DNA from: Actinomycetospora soli
Lineage (GTDB): Bacteria; Actinomycetota; Actinomycetes; Mycobacteriales; Pseudonocardiaceae
NCBI RefSeq assembly: GCF_021026295.1
Contig: NZ_JAJNDA010000001.1
Location: 310,001 to 374,000 of the forward strand
Length of the DNA: 64,000 bases
Reading direction: 5' to 3'
The stretch's first letter is position 1. The number at the start of each line of letters is the position of its first letter. Shown piece after piece: positions 37,679-46,529 of the stretch. The notes beneath the pieces were generated by a model, which searched no databases, was not told the origin of the DNA, and saw nothing but the letters and a program-made list of their open reading frames with translations. The translations under genes and the position numbers were made by a program.

Positions 37679-37899
37679 CGTGCCCGACGGGGCGGCCGGT
37701 GTTCCACCCGCCGGTTGCGCCGGGGCGAACGCCGGCCGCGAGGTGCACAGCAGGCAGGCCGACGGGCCCCGGAACCTGCCCCACGTACCACTCGCGACGG
37801 AGATCGGCTCCCACCTTGGAGGGAGGGCGCGCGGAGATCTCAGGCGTTCCTCAGCAGGCGTCGCCACGATCCGGACACAACCGACAGAACGGACTCCTC

Positions 37900-38148
37900 G
37901 TGGACACACTCTGGTTGATGTGCGGCGTCGCCGTGGTCGCCGTCGGGCTGCTCATGATGTTCGGCGGCTCGAAGGCGCGGTCGCTCGACGACGTGTACGC
38001 CCGCCGGGCCGAGGCGAGGGCCCAGGCACCGGCAGCCGCGCCCACGGACATGGACACGGACATGGACACGGCCACCGACACGACCCCGACCACCGTCGTC
38101 GTCGCGACGCCGGTGGCCGAGGCCGGGCGGCACCGGATGGCGACCTGA
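37900..38148 (+). CDS. Small single-span membrane protein with Asp/Thr/Met repeats
   Basis: 82 residues if started at the GTG at 37900. One transmembrane helix (LWLMCGVAVVAVGLLMMFGG, residues 4-23) is followed by a basic stop-transfer region and a low-complexity tail with MDTDMDT-type repeats. No family is recognised and the ribosome site is weak, so coding status is moderately supported by the clean signal-anchor pattern and high GC third positions. It ends five bases before the tRNA gene on the opposite strand. Confidence 0.5.
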   Translation: MDTLWLMCGVAVVAVGLLMMFGGSKARSLDDVYARRAEARAQAPAAAPTDMDTDMDTATDTTPTTVVVATPVAEAGRHRMAT

Positions 38149-38152
38149 GAGG

Positions 38153-38224
38153 TGGGCGCAGCAGGATTCGAACCTGCGACCGACGGCTTGTAAGGCCGGC
38201 GCTCTACCGCTGAGCTATGCGCCC
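38153..38224 (-). tRNA. tRNA-Val (anticodon UAC)
   Basis: Read on the minus strand, it gives acceptor GGGCGCA pairing with TGCGCCC, D-arm TAGCTCAGCGGTAGAGC, anticodon loop CTTACAA (anticodon TAC), and T-arm with GGTTCGAATCC. It is followed by ACC, so the CCA end is not fully encoded. It decodes GUA and other GUN codons. Confidence 0.93.
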
Positions 38225-38278
38225 CGTCCGGGCCCCGGGAACGCTACCCGGGGCCCGTCGTCGGGAACGGGGATTTCC

Positions 38279-38749
38279 TCAGGCGGACGCCTTGAGCTGC
38301 TCGATCGCGTCCTTCCAGCCCTGCTGGTCACGCGCCTCGCCCGGGCCGTTCTGCTCGGCGAAGCGCACCACGCCGTCCCGGTCGATGAGGAACGTGCCGC
38401 GGAAGGAGAAGCCGAGGTCGGCGGAGAACACGCCGTAGCTCGCGCCCACGGCCCCGTGCGGCCAGAAGTCCGACAGCAGCGGGAAGCGGTAGCCCTCCTG
38501 GTCGGCCCACGCCTTCAGGGTCGGCGCCGGGTCGCAGGAGACGCCGATGAGCTGCACGTCGTCGTTGACGTACGCGGCGAGGTCGTCGCGGGCCTCGCAG
38601 AACTCCCCGGTGCAGATCCCGGAGAACGCGAACGGGTAGAAGACCAGGAGGACGGCCTTCTTCCCGCGGTAGTCCGCGAGCGAGACCTCCTCACGGTCCT
38701 GGTTCGGGAGCGTGAACTCGGGGGCCTGGGATCCGACCTCGACCGTCAT
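38279..38749 (-). CDS. Peroxiredoxin (AhpE/BCP-like)
   Basis: 156 residues from the ATG at 38749. The thioredoxin-fold peroxiredoxin motif is FYPFAFSGICTGEFCEARD, with peroxidatic Cys46 and a second Cys51 that could resolve it. The rest (LIGVSCDPAPTLKAWADQEGYRFPLLSDFWPHGAVGASYGVF, then GTFLIDRDGVVRFAE) is AhpE-like. It reduces peroxides using thioredoxin- or mycoredoxin-type donors. It lies next to the DUF3052 gene upstream of aceE, as in mycobacteria. Confidence 0.91.
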   Translation of the reverse strand: MTVEVGSQAPEFTLPNQDREEVSLADYRGKKAVLLVFYPFAFSGICTGEFCEARDDLAAYVNDDVQLIGVSCDPAPTLKAWADQEGYRFPLLSDFWPHGAVGASYGVFSADLGFSFRGTFLIDRDGVVRFAEQNGPGEARDQQGWKDAIEQLKASA

Positions 38750-38807
38750 GGGGCGTGCGTCTCCTCGTGAGGGTGTTCCGGCTGGTGCCGGCGCCACCCT
38801 AGCGACC

Positions 38808-39251
38808 TCAGCGCCGTCCCTTGCTCCCCGACTTCGGCGCGACCAGGCGGGTGCCCACCCAGCCGTCGGAGATGCTGACGTTCGAGGTCTGCGACAGCCC
38901 CGCGGTCGGGGCGGCCTCGGCGATCTCCGAGGGCTCGACGTGACCCTCGTGACCGGTCTTGGGCGTGAGCACCCAGACCACGCCGTTGTCGGCGAGGGGC
39001 GAGCGGGCGTCCATGAGGGCGTCGACGAGATCGCCGTCGTCGTCGCGCCACCACATCAGCACCACGTCCACGACCTCCTGCGCGTCCTCGTCGAGGAGGT
39101 CCTCGCCGCAGCGTTCCTCGATCGCGGACCGGACGTCGTCGTCGACGTCGGAGCCCCAGCCCACTTCCTGGACGATCATCCCCGGCTCGACCCCGAGCTT
39201 GCTGGCCAGATCACTCCGGCTGCCGTCGGAGTCCCCCGCGGCCGCGACCAC
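38808..39251 (-). CDS. DUF3052 protein
   Basis: 147 residues from a GTG at 39251 preceded by a GGAGGAGGGACGGGG purine run. DLASKLGVEPGMIVQEVGWGSDVDDDVRSAIEE, DVVLMWWRDDDGDLVDALMDA and VWVLTPKTGHEGHVEPSEIAEAAPTAGL are the hallmark of this actinobacterial family (mycobacterial homologues sit divergent from aceE). The biochemical function is unknown. It is divergent from aceE here too, with about 230 bases between. Confidence 0.88.
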   Translation of the reverse strand: MVAAAGDSDGSRSDLASKLGVEPGMIVQEVGWGSDVDDDVRSAIEERCGEDLLDEDAQEVVDVVLMWWRDDDGDLVDALMDARSPLADNGVVWVLTPKTGHEGHVEPSEIAEAAPTAGLSQTSNVSISDGWVGTRLVAPKSGSKGRR

Positions 39252-39478
39252 GTTCCCCGTCCCTCCTCCGTGTCGTGGGCGCACCCCGCTGGGCCCGCCT
39301 CGCGAGCGCCCCGCCGGGGCCTCGTGACGCACAGCGAACACGGCCGGGGTGCCGGACGCAACCAGCCACGCGGCCGGGGCTCACGACGACGGCGGGTCGT
39401 CGCGGTTCTCGACACGACGCGACTACCCGGCGGTAGAGATGACGACCCGGCGACACGGGGTGACCATGGAGGGGCGTC

Positions 39479-42385
39479 GTGGTGAACCCACGGGCAGAAT
39501 CGGTTCCGATCGTCGGCATCACATCCGATCGGCGGGACCACGAGCACGAGGAGTGGCAGCAGTTGTCAGCGCAGAACGGCTCCCGGACCGACAACCGCGT
39601 GCACGTCATCCGTGACGGGCTCTCCACGCACCTGCCCGACATCGATCCCGACGAGACCGCCGAGTGGATCGAGTCCTTCGACGGCGTGCTCGACTCCGCC
39701 GGCCAGCAGCGGGCCCGCTTCCTGATCCTGCAGCTGCTCCAGCGCGCCCGCGAGCGTCGCGTGGCGGTGCCGTCGTTGTTCTCGACCGACTACGTCAACA
39801 CCATCCCCACCGACCAGGAGCCCTGGTTCCCGGGCGACGAGGACACCGAGCGCCGCTACCGCGCCTGGATCCGCTGGAACGCCGCGGCGATGGTCCACCG
39901 GGCGCAGCGGCCCGGCGTCGGGGTCGGCGGGCACATCTCGACCTACGCCTCCGCGGCCTCGCTCTACGAGGTCGGCTTCAACTGGTTCTTCCGCGGCAAG
40001 GACCACCCCGGCGGCGGCGACCACGTCTACATCCAGGGCCACGCCTCCCCCGGCATCTACGCCCGCGCCTTCCTCGAGGGCCGCCTCGGCGCCGAGCACC
40101 TCGACGGCTTCCGCCAGGAGCTCTCGCACGCCGGGCCGGGCGGCGGTCTGCCGTCCTACCCGCACCCCCGCCTCATGCCGTGGTTCTGGGAGCACCCCAC
40201 GGTCTCGATGGGCCTCGGTCCGATCAACGCGATCTTCCAGGCCCGGTTCGACAAGTACCTGCACAACCGCGGCCTCAAGGACACCTCCCAGCAGCACACC
40301 TGGGCGTTCCTCGGCGACGGCGAGATGGACGAGCCGGAGTCGCGCGGCGCGATCCACGTCGCCGCGGCCGAGGGCCTCGACAACCTCACCTTCGTCGTCA
40401 ACTGCAACCTCCAGCGCCTCGACGGGCCGGTGCACGGCAACGGCAAGGTGATCCAGGAACTCGAGTCGTTCTTCCGCGGCGCCGGCTGGAACGTCGTCAA
40501 GGTGATCTGGGGCCGGGAGTGGGACCGGCTGCTGCACGCCGACCGCGACGGCGCCCTGATCAACCTCATGAACACCACGCCGGACGGCGACTTCCAGACC
40601 TACAAGGCCAACGACGGCGCCTACGTCCGCGAGCACTTCTTCGGCCGCGACCCGCGGACCAAGGAGCTCGTCAAGGACCTCTCCGACGACGACGTCTGGA
40701 ACCTCAAGCGCGGCGCGCACGACTACCGCAAGGTCTACGCCGCCTACCAGGCCGCGATGGAGCACGAGGGCCGCCCGACGGTCATCCTCGCCAAGTCGAT
40801 CAAGGGCTACACGCTCGGCCCGACGTTCGAGGGCCGCAACGCGACCCACCAGATGAAGAAGCTGACCCTGCAGGACCTCAAGACCTTCCGCGACGAGGTC
40901 CGCGTGCCGATCAGCGACGCCGAGCTGGAGCGCGACCCCTACCTGCCGCCCTACTACCACCCCGGCAAGGAGGCGCCCGAGATCCAGTACATGCTCGAGC
41001 GCCGCCGCCAGCTCGGCGGCCCCGCCCCCGAGCGCCGGCTGCGCCACCAGCCGCTGGTCCTGCCCGGCGACAAGGCCTACGACGTGGTCAAGCGCGGCTC
41101 GGGCAAGCAGGAGATCGCCACGACGATGGCGTTCGTCCGCCTGGTCAAGGAGCTGACCCGCGACGAGGGCATCGGCAAGCGGGTCGTCCCGATCATCCCG
41201 GACGAGGCCCGCACCTTCGGGATGGACTCGTTCTTCTCCAACCTGAAGATCTACAACCCGCTCGGCCAGCTCTACACCTCGGTCGACGCCGACCAGCTGC
41301 TCGCCTACCGCGAGTCCGAGACCGGGCAGCTGCTGCACGAGGGCATCAACGAGGCCGGGTCGGTCGCCTCCTTCACCGCCGTCGGGACGTCCTACGCCAC
41401 CCACGGCGAGCCGATGATCCCGATCTACATCTTCTACTCGATGTTCGGCTTCCAGCGGACCGGCGACGGCATCTGGGCGGCGGCGGACCAGATGGCCCGC
41501 GGCTTCCTGCTCGGCGCGACGGCGGGTCGCACCACGCTGGTCGGCGAGGGCCTCCAGCACAACGACGGGCACTCGCTGCTGCTCGCGGCGACCAACCCCG
41601 CCGTCGTGGCCTACGACCCCGCCTTCGCCTTCGAGATCGGGCACGTCGTCCGCGACGGGCTGGCGCGGATGTTCGGCCAGGACGAGCAGGAGCACCCGCC
41701 GGCCGAGCCGGACCACGAGGCGGCCGCGTCGACGCGGCGCGACCCGAACGTCCTGTACTACCTCACCGTCTACAACGAGCCCTACCGTCAGCCGGCCGAG
41801 CCGGACGGCGTGGACGTGGACGGGCTGCTGCGCGGGCTCTACCGGTACGCGCAGGCCCCGGGCGGCCCCGGGCCGCGCGCGCAGATCCTCGCCTCGGGGG
41901 TCGCGATGAGCTGGGCGCAGCGCGCGCAGGAGATGCTCGCGACCGAGTGGGGCGTCCAGGCGGACCTGTGGTCGGCCACCTCCTACGGCGAGCTGCGCCG
42001 CGACGGGGTGGCCTGCGAGCAGCACAACCAGGCCCACCCCGAGGCCGAGCCGATCACGCCGTACGTGACCACCGCGCTCGCCGAGGCGGCCGGACCCGTC
42101 GTCGCGGTGTCGGACTGGATGCGCGCGGTGCCCGACCTCATCCGCCCCTGGGTGCCCGGCGACTACACGACGCTCGGCACCGACGGCTTCGGCCTGTCCG
42201 ACACCCGGCCGGCCACCCGCCGGCACTTCGGGGTGGACGCCGAGAACGTCGTCGTGGCGGTCCTGGCCGCGCTCGCGCGGCGGGGCGAGGTCGACCAGTC
42301 CACGGTCCGGGACGCGGCGGCGCGCTACCAGATCCACGACCCGCAGGCCGCCGGGCCGCAGACCTCGGACAGCGGGGTGGCATGA
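39479..42385 (+). CDS. aceE: Pyruvate dehydrogenase E1 component (homodimeric type)
   Basis: 968 residues from the GTG at 39479 (GGAGG six bases upstream; a second GTG follows directly). The sequence from [30 protein letters not shown] onward is collinear with mycobacterial AceE. The thiamine-diphosphate motif is [12 protein letters not shown] with [14 protein letters not shown]. The C-terminal domain has [36 protein letters not shown]. An Ala/Glu/Pro-rich loop near residue 740 (after ARMFGQ) is longer than usual. It decarboxylates pyruvate and reductively acetylates the E2 lipoyl group. The E2/E3 genes are elsewhere. Confidence 0.96.
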   Translation: MVNPRAESVPIVGITSDRRDHEHEEWQQLSAQNGSRTDNRVHVIRDGLSTHLPDIDPDETAEWIESFDGVLDSAGQQRARFLILQLLQRARERRVAVPSLFSTDYVNTIPTDQEPWFPGDEDTERRYRAWIRWNAAAMVHRAQRPGVGVGGHISTYASAASLYEVGFNWFFRGKDHPGGGDHVYIQGHASPGIYARAFLEGRLGAEHLDGFRQELSHAGPGGGLPSYPHPRLMPWFWEHPTVSMGLGPINAIFQARFDKYLHNRGLKDTSQQHTWAFLGDGEMDEPESRGAIHVAAAEGLDNLTFVVNCNLQRLDGPVHGNGKVIQELESFFRGAGWNVVKVIWGREWDRLLHADRDGALINLMNTTPDGDFQTYKANDGAYVREHFFGRDPRTKELVKDLSDDDVWNLKRGAHDYRKVYAAYQAAMEHEGRPTVILAKSIKGYTLGPTFEGRNATHQMKKLTLQDLKTFRDEVRVPISDAELERDPYLPPYYHPGKEAPEIQYMLERRRQLGGPAPERRLRHQPLVLPGDKAYDVVKRGSGKQEIATTMAFVRLVKELTRDEGIGKRVVPIIPDEARTFGMDSFFSNLKIYNPLGQLYTSVDADQLLAYRESETGQLLHEGINEAGSVASFTAVGTSYATHGEPMIPIYIFYSMFGFQRTGDGIWAAADQMARGFLLGATAGRTTLVGEGLQHNDGHSLLLAATNPAVVAYDPAFAFEIGHVVRDGLARMFGQDEQEHPPAEPDHEAAASTRRDPNVLYYLTVYNEPYRQPAEPDGVDVDGLLRGLYRYAQAPGGPGPRAQILASGVAMSWAQRAQEMLATEWGVQADLWSATSYGELRRDGVACEQHNQAHPEAEPITPYVTTALAEAAGPVVAVSDWMRAVPDLIRPWVPGDYTTLGTDGFGLSDTRPATRRHFGVDAENVVVAVLAALARRGEVDQSTVRDAAARYQIHDPQAAGPQTSDSGVA

Positions 42386-42400
42386 GCCCGACCCGGGAGG

Positions 42401-42429
42401 ACCGCCCCCGTGACCGGGCGGTGACTTTT
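42401..42429 (+). terminator. Rho-independent-like terminator after aceE
   Basis: ACCGCCC (42401-42407) pairs with GGGCGGT (42416-42422), followed by GACTTTT, a rare short T-run in this window. It starts 16 bases after the aceE stop. Confidence 0.6.
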
Positions 42430-42607
42430 CAGGGCTCGGGGCTGGATTCCTCCCCAGGGGATCCCGCTAGGCTGTCGCCGACCGCCCGGTCCACCTCGTA
42501 GCCAACGGGGCCACCGGCGGGTCCGGCGGTTGGAGTACATCGCTCCGGCGGCGGCTCGAAGGCCGGGGGAGGAACGAACCCCCGGGACATCGGTATGAGG
42601 AGCAGGA
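42430..42607 (+). promoter_or_regulatory. Leader region of the cold-shock gene
   Basis: About 180 bases between the aceE terminator and the csp ATG. TAGGCT near 42470 is a possible -10. GAGGAGCAGGA directly precedes the ATG. Long structured leaders are usual for csp genes, but no canonical cold-box could be confirmed. Confidence 0.4.
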
Positions 42608-42811
42608 ATGGCAGAAGGCACCGTCAAGTGGTTCAACAGCGAGAAGGGCTTCGGCTTCCTCGCTCCCGACGGTGGTGGCGCTGACGTCTTCGTCCACTAC
42701 TCGGCGATCCAGTCTCGCGGGTTCCGGACCCTGGACGAGGGGCAGCGCGTCTCGTTCGACGTCGAGCAGGGCCAGAAGGGCCTGCAGGCCGTTCAGGTCA
42801 CGCCGCTGTAA
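42608..42811 (+). CDS. Cold-shock protein (CspA family)
   Basis: 67 residues covering a complete cold-shock domain: [20 protein letters not shown] with the RNP1 KGFGF, then [10 protein letters not shown] (RNP2 VFVHY), and [23 protein letters not shown]. It binds single-stranded RNA or DNA and acts as an RNA chaperone. AGGAGCAGGA lies upstream. A strong hairpin ends the transcript. Confidence 0.96.
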   Translation: MAEGTVKWFNSEKGFGFLAPDGGGADVFVHYSAIQSRGFRTLDEGQRVSFDVEQGQKGLQAVQVTPL

Positions 42812-42833
42812 GTAGCGCGCAGACGCGTCTACC

Positions 42834-42880
42834 CGAACGGGGCTCCGCCCGGCAGGCACTGCCGGTCGGGGCCCCGTTCG
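42834..42880 (+). terminator. Terminator after the cold-shock gene
   Basis: CGAACGGGGC (42834-42843) pairs with GCCCCGTTCG (42871-42880). An inner hairpin CGGCAG/CTGCCG fills the loop, and TCGTTGTCG follows. Confidence 0.7.
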
Positions 42881-42910
42881 TCGTTGTCGACCACGAGGGT
42901 GTGGTGAGGG

Positions 42911-44161
42911 ATGGCCCGGGTCTCCGCGGACACCTACCGGCGCCTGGAGCTCGCCACGGGCGGCGTCGCGAGCGCCGGGGTCGCCGAGATGTCGGCCCGC
43001 CTGCCGTGGTTCGACCGCCTCACCGCCGAGCAGCGCGCCGGGGTTCTCATGGTCACCCAGCTCGGCGCCGCGAACTTCGTCGCCTGGCTCCGCGACCCGG
43101 ACGCCACGCCCCGCCTCACCGCCGAGGCGTTCCGCAGCGCCCCGCCCGACCTCGCCCGGCAGATGACGCTGCGCCAGACCGTCGAGCTGGTCCGCATCGC
43201 CACCGAGGTCTTCGAGGAGCGCATCCCGGCCCTGGCGGGCAGCCGCAGCGAACGCGCCACCCTGGTCGCCGCCGTCCTGCGCTTCGGCCGCGAGGTCGCC
43301 TTCGCGGCCGCCACCGTCTACGCCTCGGCCGCCGAGGCCCGCGGCGCGTGGGACGCCCGGCTGGAGGCGCTCGTGGTCGACGCGGTGGTCCGCGGCGACC
43401 CCCACACCGCGGGCGCGGTCCTCTCCCGCGCCGCCGCCCTCGGCTGGGACCCCGCGGCCCGGGCGCGCGTGCTGGTCGGCAACCCGCCCGCCACCGACCC
43501 CGACCCCCGCCGGCCCTCCGGGCCCGATCCGCTCCACGGGGTCCGGCGCGCCGCGTACCGCGCGGGGACCGCGGTGCTGCTCGGCGCCCACGGCCGGCAC
43601 CTGCTGATGATCATGTCCGCCGACGAGGAGCGTCCCGACGACGCCCCCGACCCCCGCGAGGAGCGGTGCGGGTCCCTGGCCGTCCTCACGCTCACCGACG
43701 CCTTCGGACCCGGCGCCGTCGTCGCGGGGCCGGTGGTGGCCGGGCTGCTCGAGGCCCACGAGTCCGCCGCCCGCGCGCTCGCCGGACACCGGGCGGTCGC
43801 CGCCTGGCCCGGCGCACCCCGCCCCGTCGACGCGGACGACCTGCTCCCCGAGCGCGTCCTCGCGGGCGACCGCTCCGCCGCCACGACGCTCGTCGAGGAG
43901 GTCGCCCGCCCGCTGCGGGAGGCCGGGGGCTCGCTCACCGAGACCGTCGAGTCCTACCTCGACCACGCGGGCGTGCTCGAGGCGTGCGCGCGCTCGCTCT
44001 ACGTCCACCCCAACACCGTGCGCTACCGCCTGCGGCGAGTGGCCGACCTCACCGGGTCCCATCCCGGTGACGCGCGCGGCGCGACGTTGTTGCGAACGGC
44101 CATCGCGCTCGACCGTCTCCGTGCGAGCGGCGCCACACCGGAACCCGACACGACGCCGTGA
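42911..44161 (+). CDS. fasR: PucR/CdaR-family regulator of fatty acid synthesis (FasR-like)
   Basis: 416 residues. The N-terminal ~340 residues form the all-helical/GGDEF-like region of the PucR family. The C-terminal helix-turn-helix is SLTETVESYLDHAGVLEACARSLYVHPNTVRYRLRRVADLTG. In Streptomyces the orthologous FasR sits between aceE and fabD and activates the fab operon, and gene order here is the same apart from the inserted csp. Binding to the inverted repeat at 44242-44265 is likely but inferred. Confidence 0.85.
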   Translation: MARVSADTYRRLELATGGVASAGVAEMSARLPWFDRLTAEQRAGVLMVTQLGAANFVAWLRDPDATPRLTAEAFRSAPPDLARQMTLRQTVELVRIATEVFEERIPALAGSRSERATLVAAVLRFGREVAFAAATVYASAAEARGAWDARLEALVVDAVVRGDPHTAGAVLSRAAALGWDPAARARVLVGNPPATDPDPRRPSGPDPLHGVRRAAYRAGTAVLLGAHGRHLLMIMSADEERPDDAPDPREERCGSLAVLTLTDAFGPGAVVAGPVVAGLLEAHESAARALAGHRAVAAWPGAPRPVDADDLLPERVLAGDRSAATTLVEEVARPLREAGGSLTETVESYLDHAGVLEACARSLYVHPNTVRYRLRRVADLTGSHPGDARGATLLRTAIALDRLRASGATPEPDTTP

Positions 44162-44241
44162 GCTGCGACGATGCGTGGGGACACGGGGCTGGAACCGCAG
44201 CCCGGACGCTCCGTGCCGGCGGCGCGACCCGTCGTCGGGAA

Positions 44242-44265
44242 GCGTTGTTGTAGGAACCCGACAAC
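44242..44265. promoter_or_regulatory. Inverted repeat upstream of fabD, candidate FasR site
   Basis: CGTTGT (44242-44247) and ACAACG (44260-44265) flank TGTAGGAACCCG, and a second GTTGT overlaps. It lies 19 bases before the leader-peptide start and about 70 before fabD, with lower GC than its surroundings. Confidence 0.45.
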
Positions 44266-44283
44266 GAACACCGGGGAGGATTC

Positions 44284-44337
44284 GTGACCCGAGTTGCTGC
44301 TGCCGACCACCCGGCCGTGATGGAGTACGTGCTGTGA
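44284..44337 (+). CDS. 17-residue leader peptide overlapping the fabD start
   Basis: A GTG with GGAGG five bases upstream (the best ribosome site in the intergenic region) opens an 18-codon frame encoding MTRVAAADHPAVMEYVL. Its TGA overlaps the fabD GTG in a GTGA arrangement, the same coupling used between fabD and fabH. The likely role is delivery of ribosomes to fabD by termination-reinitiation. It is too short to classify by similarity, and an alternative is that the real fabD site is the GGAG nine bases before 44334 and this frame is fortuitous. Confidence 0.5.
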   Translation: MTRVAAADHPAVMEYVL

Positions 44338-45269
44338 TCGCGATCCTCGCGCCCGGCCAGGGCGCCCAGAAGCCGGGGATGCTCGCGCCGTGGCTGGAGC
44401 GCCCCGGTGTCCGCGAGCGGCTGGCCGAGTTCTCCGAGGCCGCGGGCCTCGACCTCGAGCACCTCGGCACCGAGGCCGACGCGGACGCGATCGCCGACAC
44501 CGCCGTGACGCAGCCGCTGCTCGTCGCGAGCGCCCTGCTCTCCTGGGAGGCGCTGCGCGACGAGGCCGGTGACCTGCCCGAGGGCACCGTCGTCGCCGGG
44601 CACTCCGTGGGCGAGATCGCCGCCGCCGCGATCGCCGGCGTCCTCGCCGCCGACCGCGCCGTGGCGCTCGCCGCCGTCCGCGGCCGGGAGATGGCCGCCG
44701 CGTGCGCGGTGGAACCGACGAGCATGGCGGCGGTCCTCGGTGGGGACTCCAGTGAAGTGCTCGCGGTGCTGTCCTCACACGACCTCGAGCCGGCCAACCG
44801 CAACGGGGCCGGTCAGGTCGTCGCGGCCGGACGCACGAGCGACATCGAGGCGCTCGTCGCCGAGCCGCCGGAGGGGGCGCGGGTCCGCCCGCTCGCCGTC
44901 GCCGGCGCGTTCCACACCCGCTTCATGGAGCCGGCCGAGAAGGCGCTGGGCTCCTGGGTCACCGAGCACCGCTCCGAGCTGGCCCCGGCCGACCCGACGA
45001 CGCCGCTGCTCTCCGACGCCGACGGCGCCGTCGTCACCTCCGGGGACGACATGCTCGACCGGCTCGTCGCGCAGGTGACGCTCTCGGTGCGGTGGGACGC
45101 CTGCATGGACACCCTGCGCGAGCGCGGCATCACCGCCGCGATCGAGCTCACCCCCGCCGGCACGCTGACCGGGATGGTCAAGCGGCAGATCAAGGGCACC
45201 GCCACCGTGAACGTCTCCACCCCCGACCACCTCGGCTCCGCCGTCGAGACCCTGCGGGGCACCTCGTGA
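44334..45269 (+). CDS. fabD: Malonyl-CoA:ACP transacylase
   Basis: 311 residues from the GTG at 44334. The active-site serine is Ser91 in GHSVGE, the catalytic His194 is in GAFHTRFMEPA, and APGQGAQKPGML is the N-terminal signature. It loads malonyl groups onto ACP for the type II synthase. The operon order fabD-fabH-acpP-fabF is that of Streptomyces and Pseudonocardiales. The stop overlaps the fabH start by GTGA. Confidence 0.95.
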   Translation: MIAILAPGQGAQKPGMLAPWLERPGVRERLAEFSEAAGLDLEHLGTEADADAIADTAVTQPLLVASALLSWEALRDEAGDLPEGTVVAGHSVGEIAAAAIAGVLAADRAVALAAVRGREMAAACAVEPTSMAAVLGGDSSEVLAVLSSHDLEPANRNGAGQVVAAGRTSDIEALVAEPPEGARVRPLAVAGAFHTRFMEPAEKALGSWVTEHRSELAPADPTTPLLSDADGAVVTSGDDMLDRLVAQVTLSVRWDACMDTLRERGITAAIELTPAGTLTGMVKRQIKGTATVNVSTPDHLGSAVETLRGTS

Positions 45270-46249
45270 CCTCCCTGCGCACCGCTCCCCCGGTCGCCGG
45301 GGCCCGCATCATCGGTCTCGGCAGCTCCCAGCCCGACCGGGTCGTCACCAACGACGAGCTCGCGCAGCGCGTCGAGACCAACGACGCGTGGATCCGCAGC
45401 CGCGTCGGGATCGCCGAGCGCCGGTTCGCCGCCGACACCGACTCGGTGGTGTCCATGGGCGCCGACGCCGGGTCGAAGGCCCTGGCCGACGCCGGGATCG
45501 CGCCCACCGACCTCGACGCCGTCATCGTCGCGACCTGCACCATGCCCACCCCCATCCCGAACGCGGCGGCGCAGCTCTCCGACCGCGTCGGGGTCAACGG
45601 CATCGCGGCCTTCGACCTCAACGCGGCGTGCGCCGGCTTCTGCTACGGCGTGGGCGTCGGGGCCGACATGATCCGCGCCGGCAGCGCCCGCAACGTGCTC
45701 GTCGTCGGGTCGGAGAAGCTCACCGACTGGCTCGACATGGACGACCGCTCGGTCTGCATCATCTTCGCCGACGCCGCGGGCGCCGCGGTGCTGACGGCGG
45801 CGGAGACGCCCGAGGAGGTCGGGGTCGGCCCGGTCGTGCTCGGGGCGGCCGGCGACCTCGTCAAGACCATCGGCATCGACGAGCAGAACTACCTGCGCCA
45901 GGAGGGCCAGGCGGTCTTCCGCTGGGCCACCACCAAGATCGCGCCGGTGGCGCTGAAGGCGATCGAGCGGGCGGGGCTGACCCCGGCCGACATCGACGTC
46001 CTCGTGCCGCACCAGGCGAACCTGCGGATCGTCGAGGCGATCGCGAAGAAGCTGCGCTCCGAGGGGGCGCGGGACGACATGGTCGTCGCCGACGACATCG
46101 TGCACTCCGGCAACACCAGCTCCGCGTCGATCCCGATGGCGATCGACCACATGCGCGCCGCGGGGCGCGTGAAGTCGGGGGACGTGGCCCTGCTGGTCGG
46201 GTTCGGAGCCGGCCTGTCGTACGGCGGCCAGGTCGTCGTCCTCCCCTAG
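45266..46249 (+). CDS. fabH: 3-oxoacyl-ACP synthase III
   Basis: 327 residues from a GTG overlapping the fabD stop. The catalytic triad is Cys122 (NAACAGF), His249 (VPHQAN) and Asn283 (HSGNTSSAS). It condenses an acyl-CoA primer with malonyl-ACP to start chain synthesis; in actinobacteria branched primers are common. A TAGTCT hexamer just after its stop may serve a secondary promoter for acpP. Confidence 0.96.
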   Translation: MTSLRTAPPVAGARIIGLGSSQPDRVVTNDELAQRVETNDAWIRSRVGIAERRFAADTDSVVSMGADAGSKALADAGIAPTDLDAVIVATCTMPTPIPNAAAQLSDRVGVNGIAAFDLNAACAGFCYGVGVGADMIRAGSARNVLVVGSEKLTDWLDMDDRSVCIIFADAAGAAVLTAAETPEEVGVGPVVLGAAGDLVKTIGIDEQNYLRQEGQAVFRWATTKIAPVALKAIERAGLTPADIDVLVPHQANLRIVEAIAKKLRSEGARDDMVVADDIVHSGNTSSASIPMAIDHMRAAGRVKSGDVALLVGFGAGLSYGGQVVVLP

Positions 46250-46286
46250 TCTCCGGCTGCACCACACCCACGAGAAAGGAAACCGA

Positions 46287-46529
46287 GTGGCTTCCAAGGA
46301 AGAGATCCTCCCCGACCTCGCGAGCATCGTCGAGGAGGTGGCCGGCGTCGACGCCTCCGAGGTGACCCCGGAGAAGTCGTTCGTCGACGACCTCGACATC
46401 GACTCGCTCTCCATGGTCGAGATCGCCGTGCAGGCCGAGGACAAGTTCGGGGTCAAGATCCCGGACGACGAGCTGGCGAAGCTCACCACCGTGTCCGACG
46501 CCGTCGACTACATCTCCTCCCACTCGTGA
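46287..46529 (+). CDS. acpP: Acyl carrier protein
   Basis: 80 residues from a GTG, preceded by AGAAAGGAAACC. The phosphopantetheine attachment serine is Ser40 in DIDSLSMVEIA, in a four-helix acidic ACP. It carries the growing acyl chain between FabD, FabH and FabF. The stop overlaps the fabF GTG by four bases. Confidence 0.97.
   Translation: MASKEEILPDLASIVEEVAGVDASEVTPEKSFVDDLDIDSLSMVEIAVQAEDKFGVKIPDDELAKLTTVSDAVDYISSHS

Noticed and set aside
42382-42501. Small frame starting ATGA at the aceE stop (39 residues)
   Set aside because: It runs through the aceE terminator hairpin and T-run, has no similarity or ribosome site, and low-complexity content.
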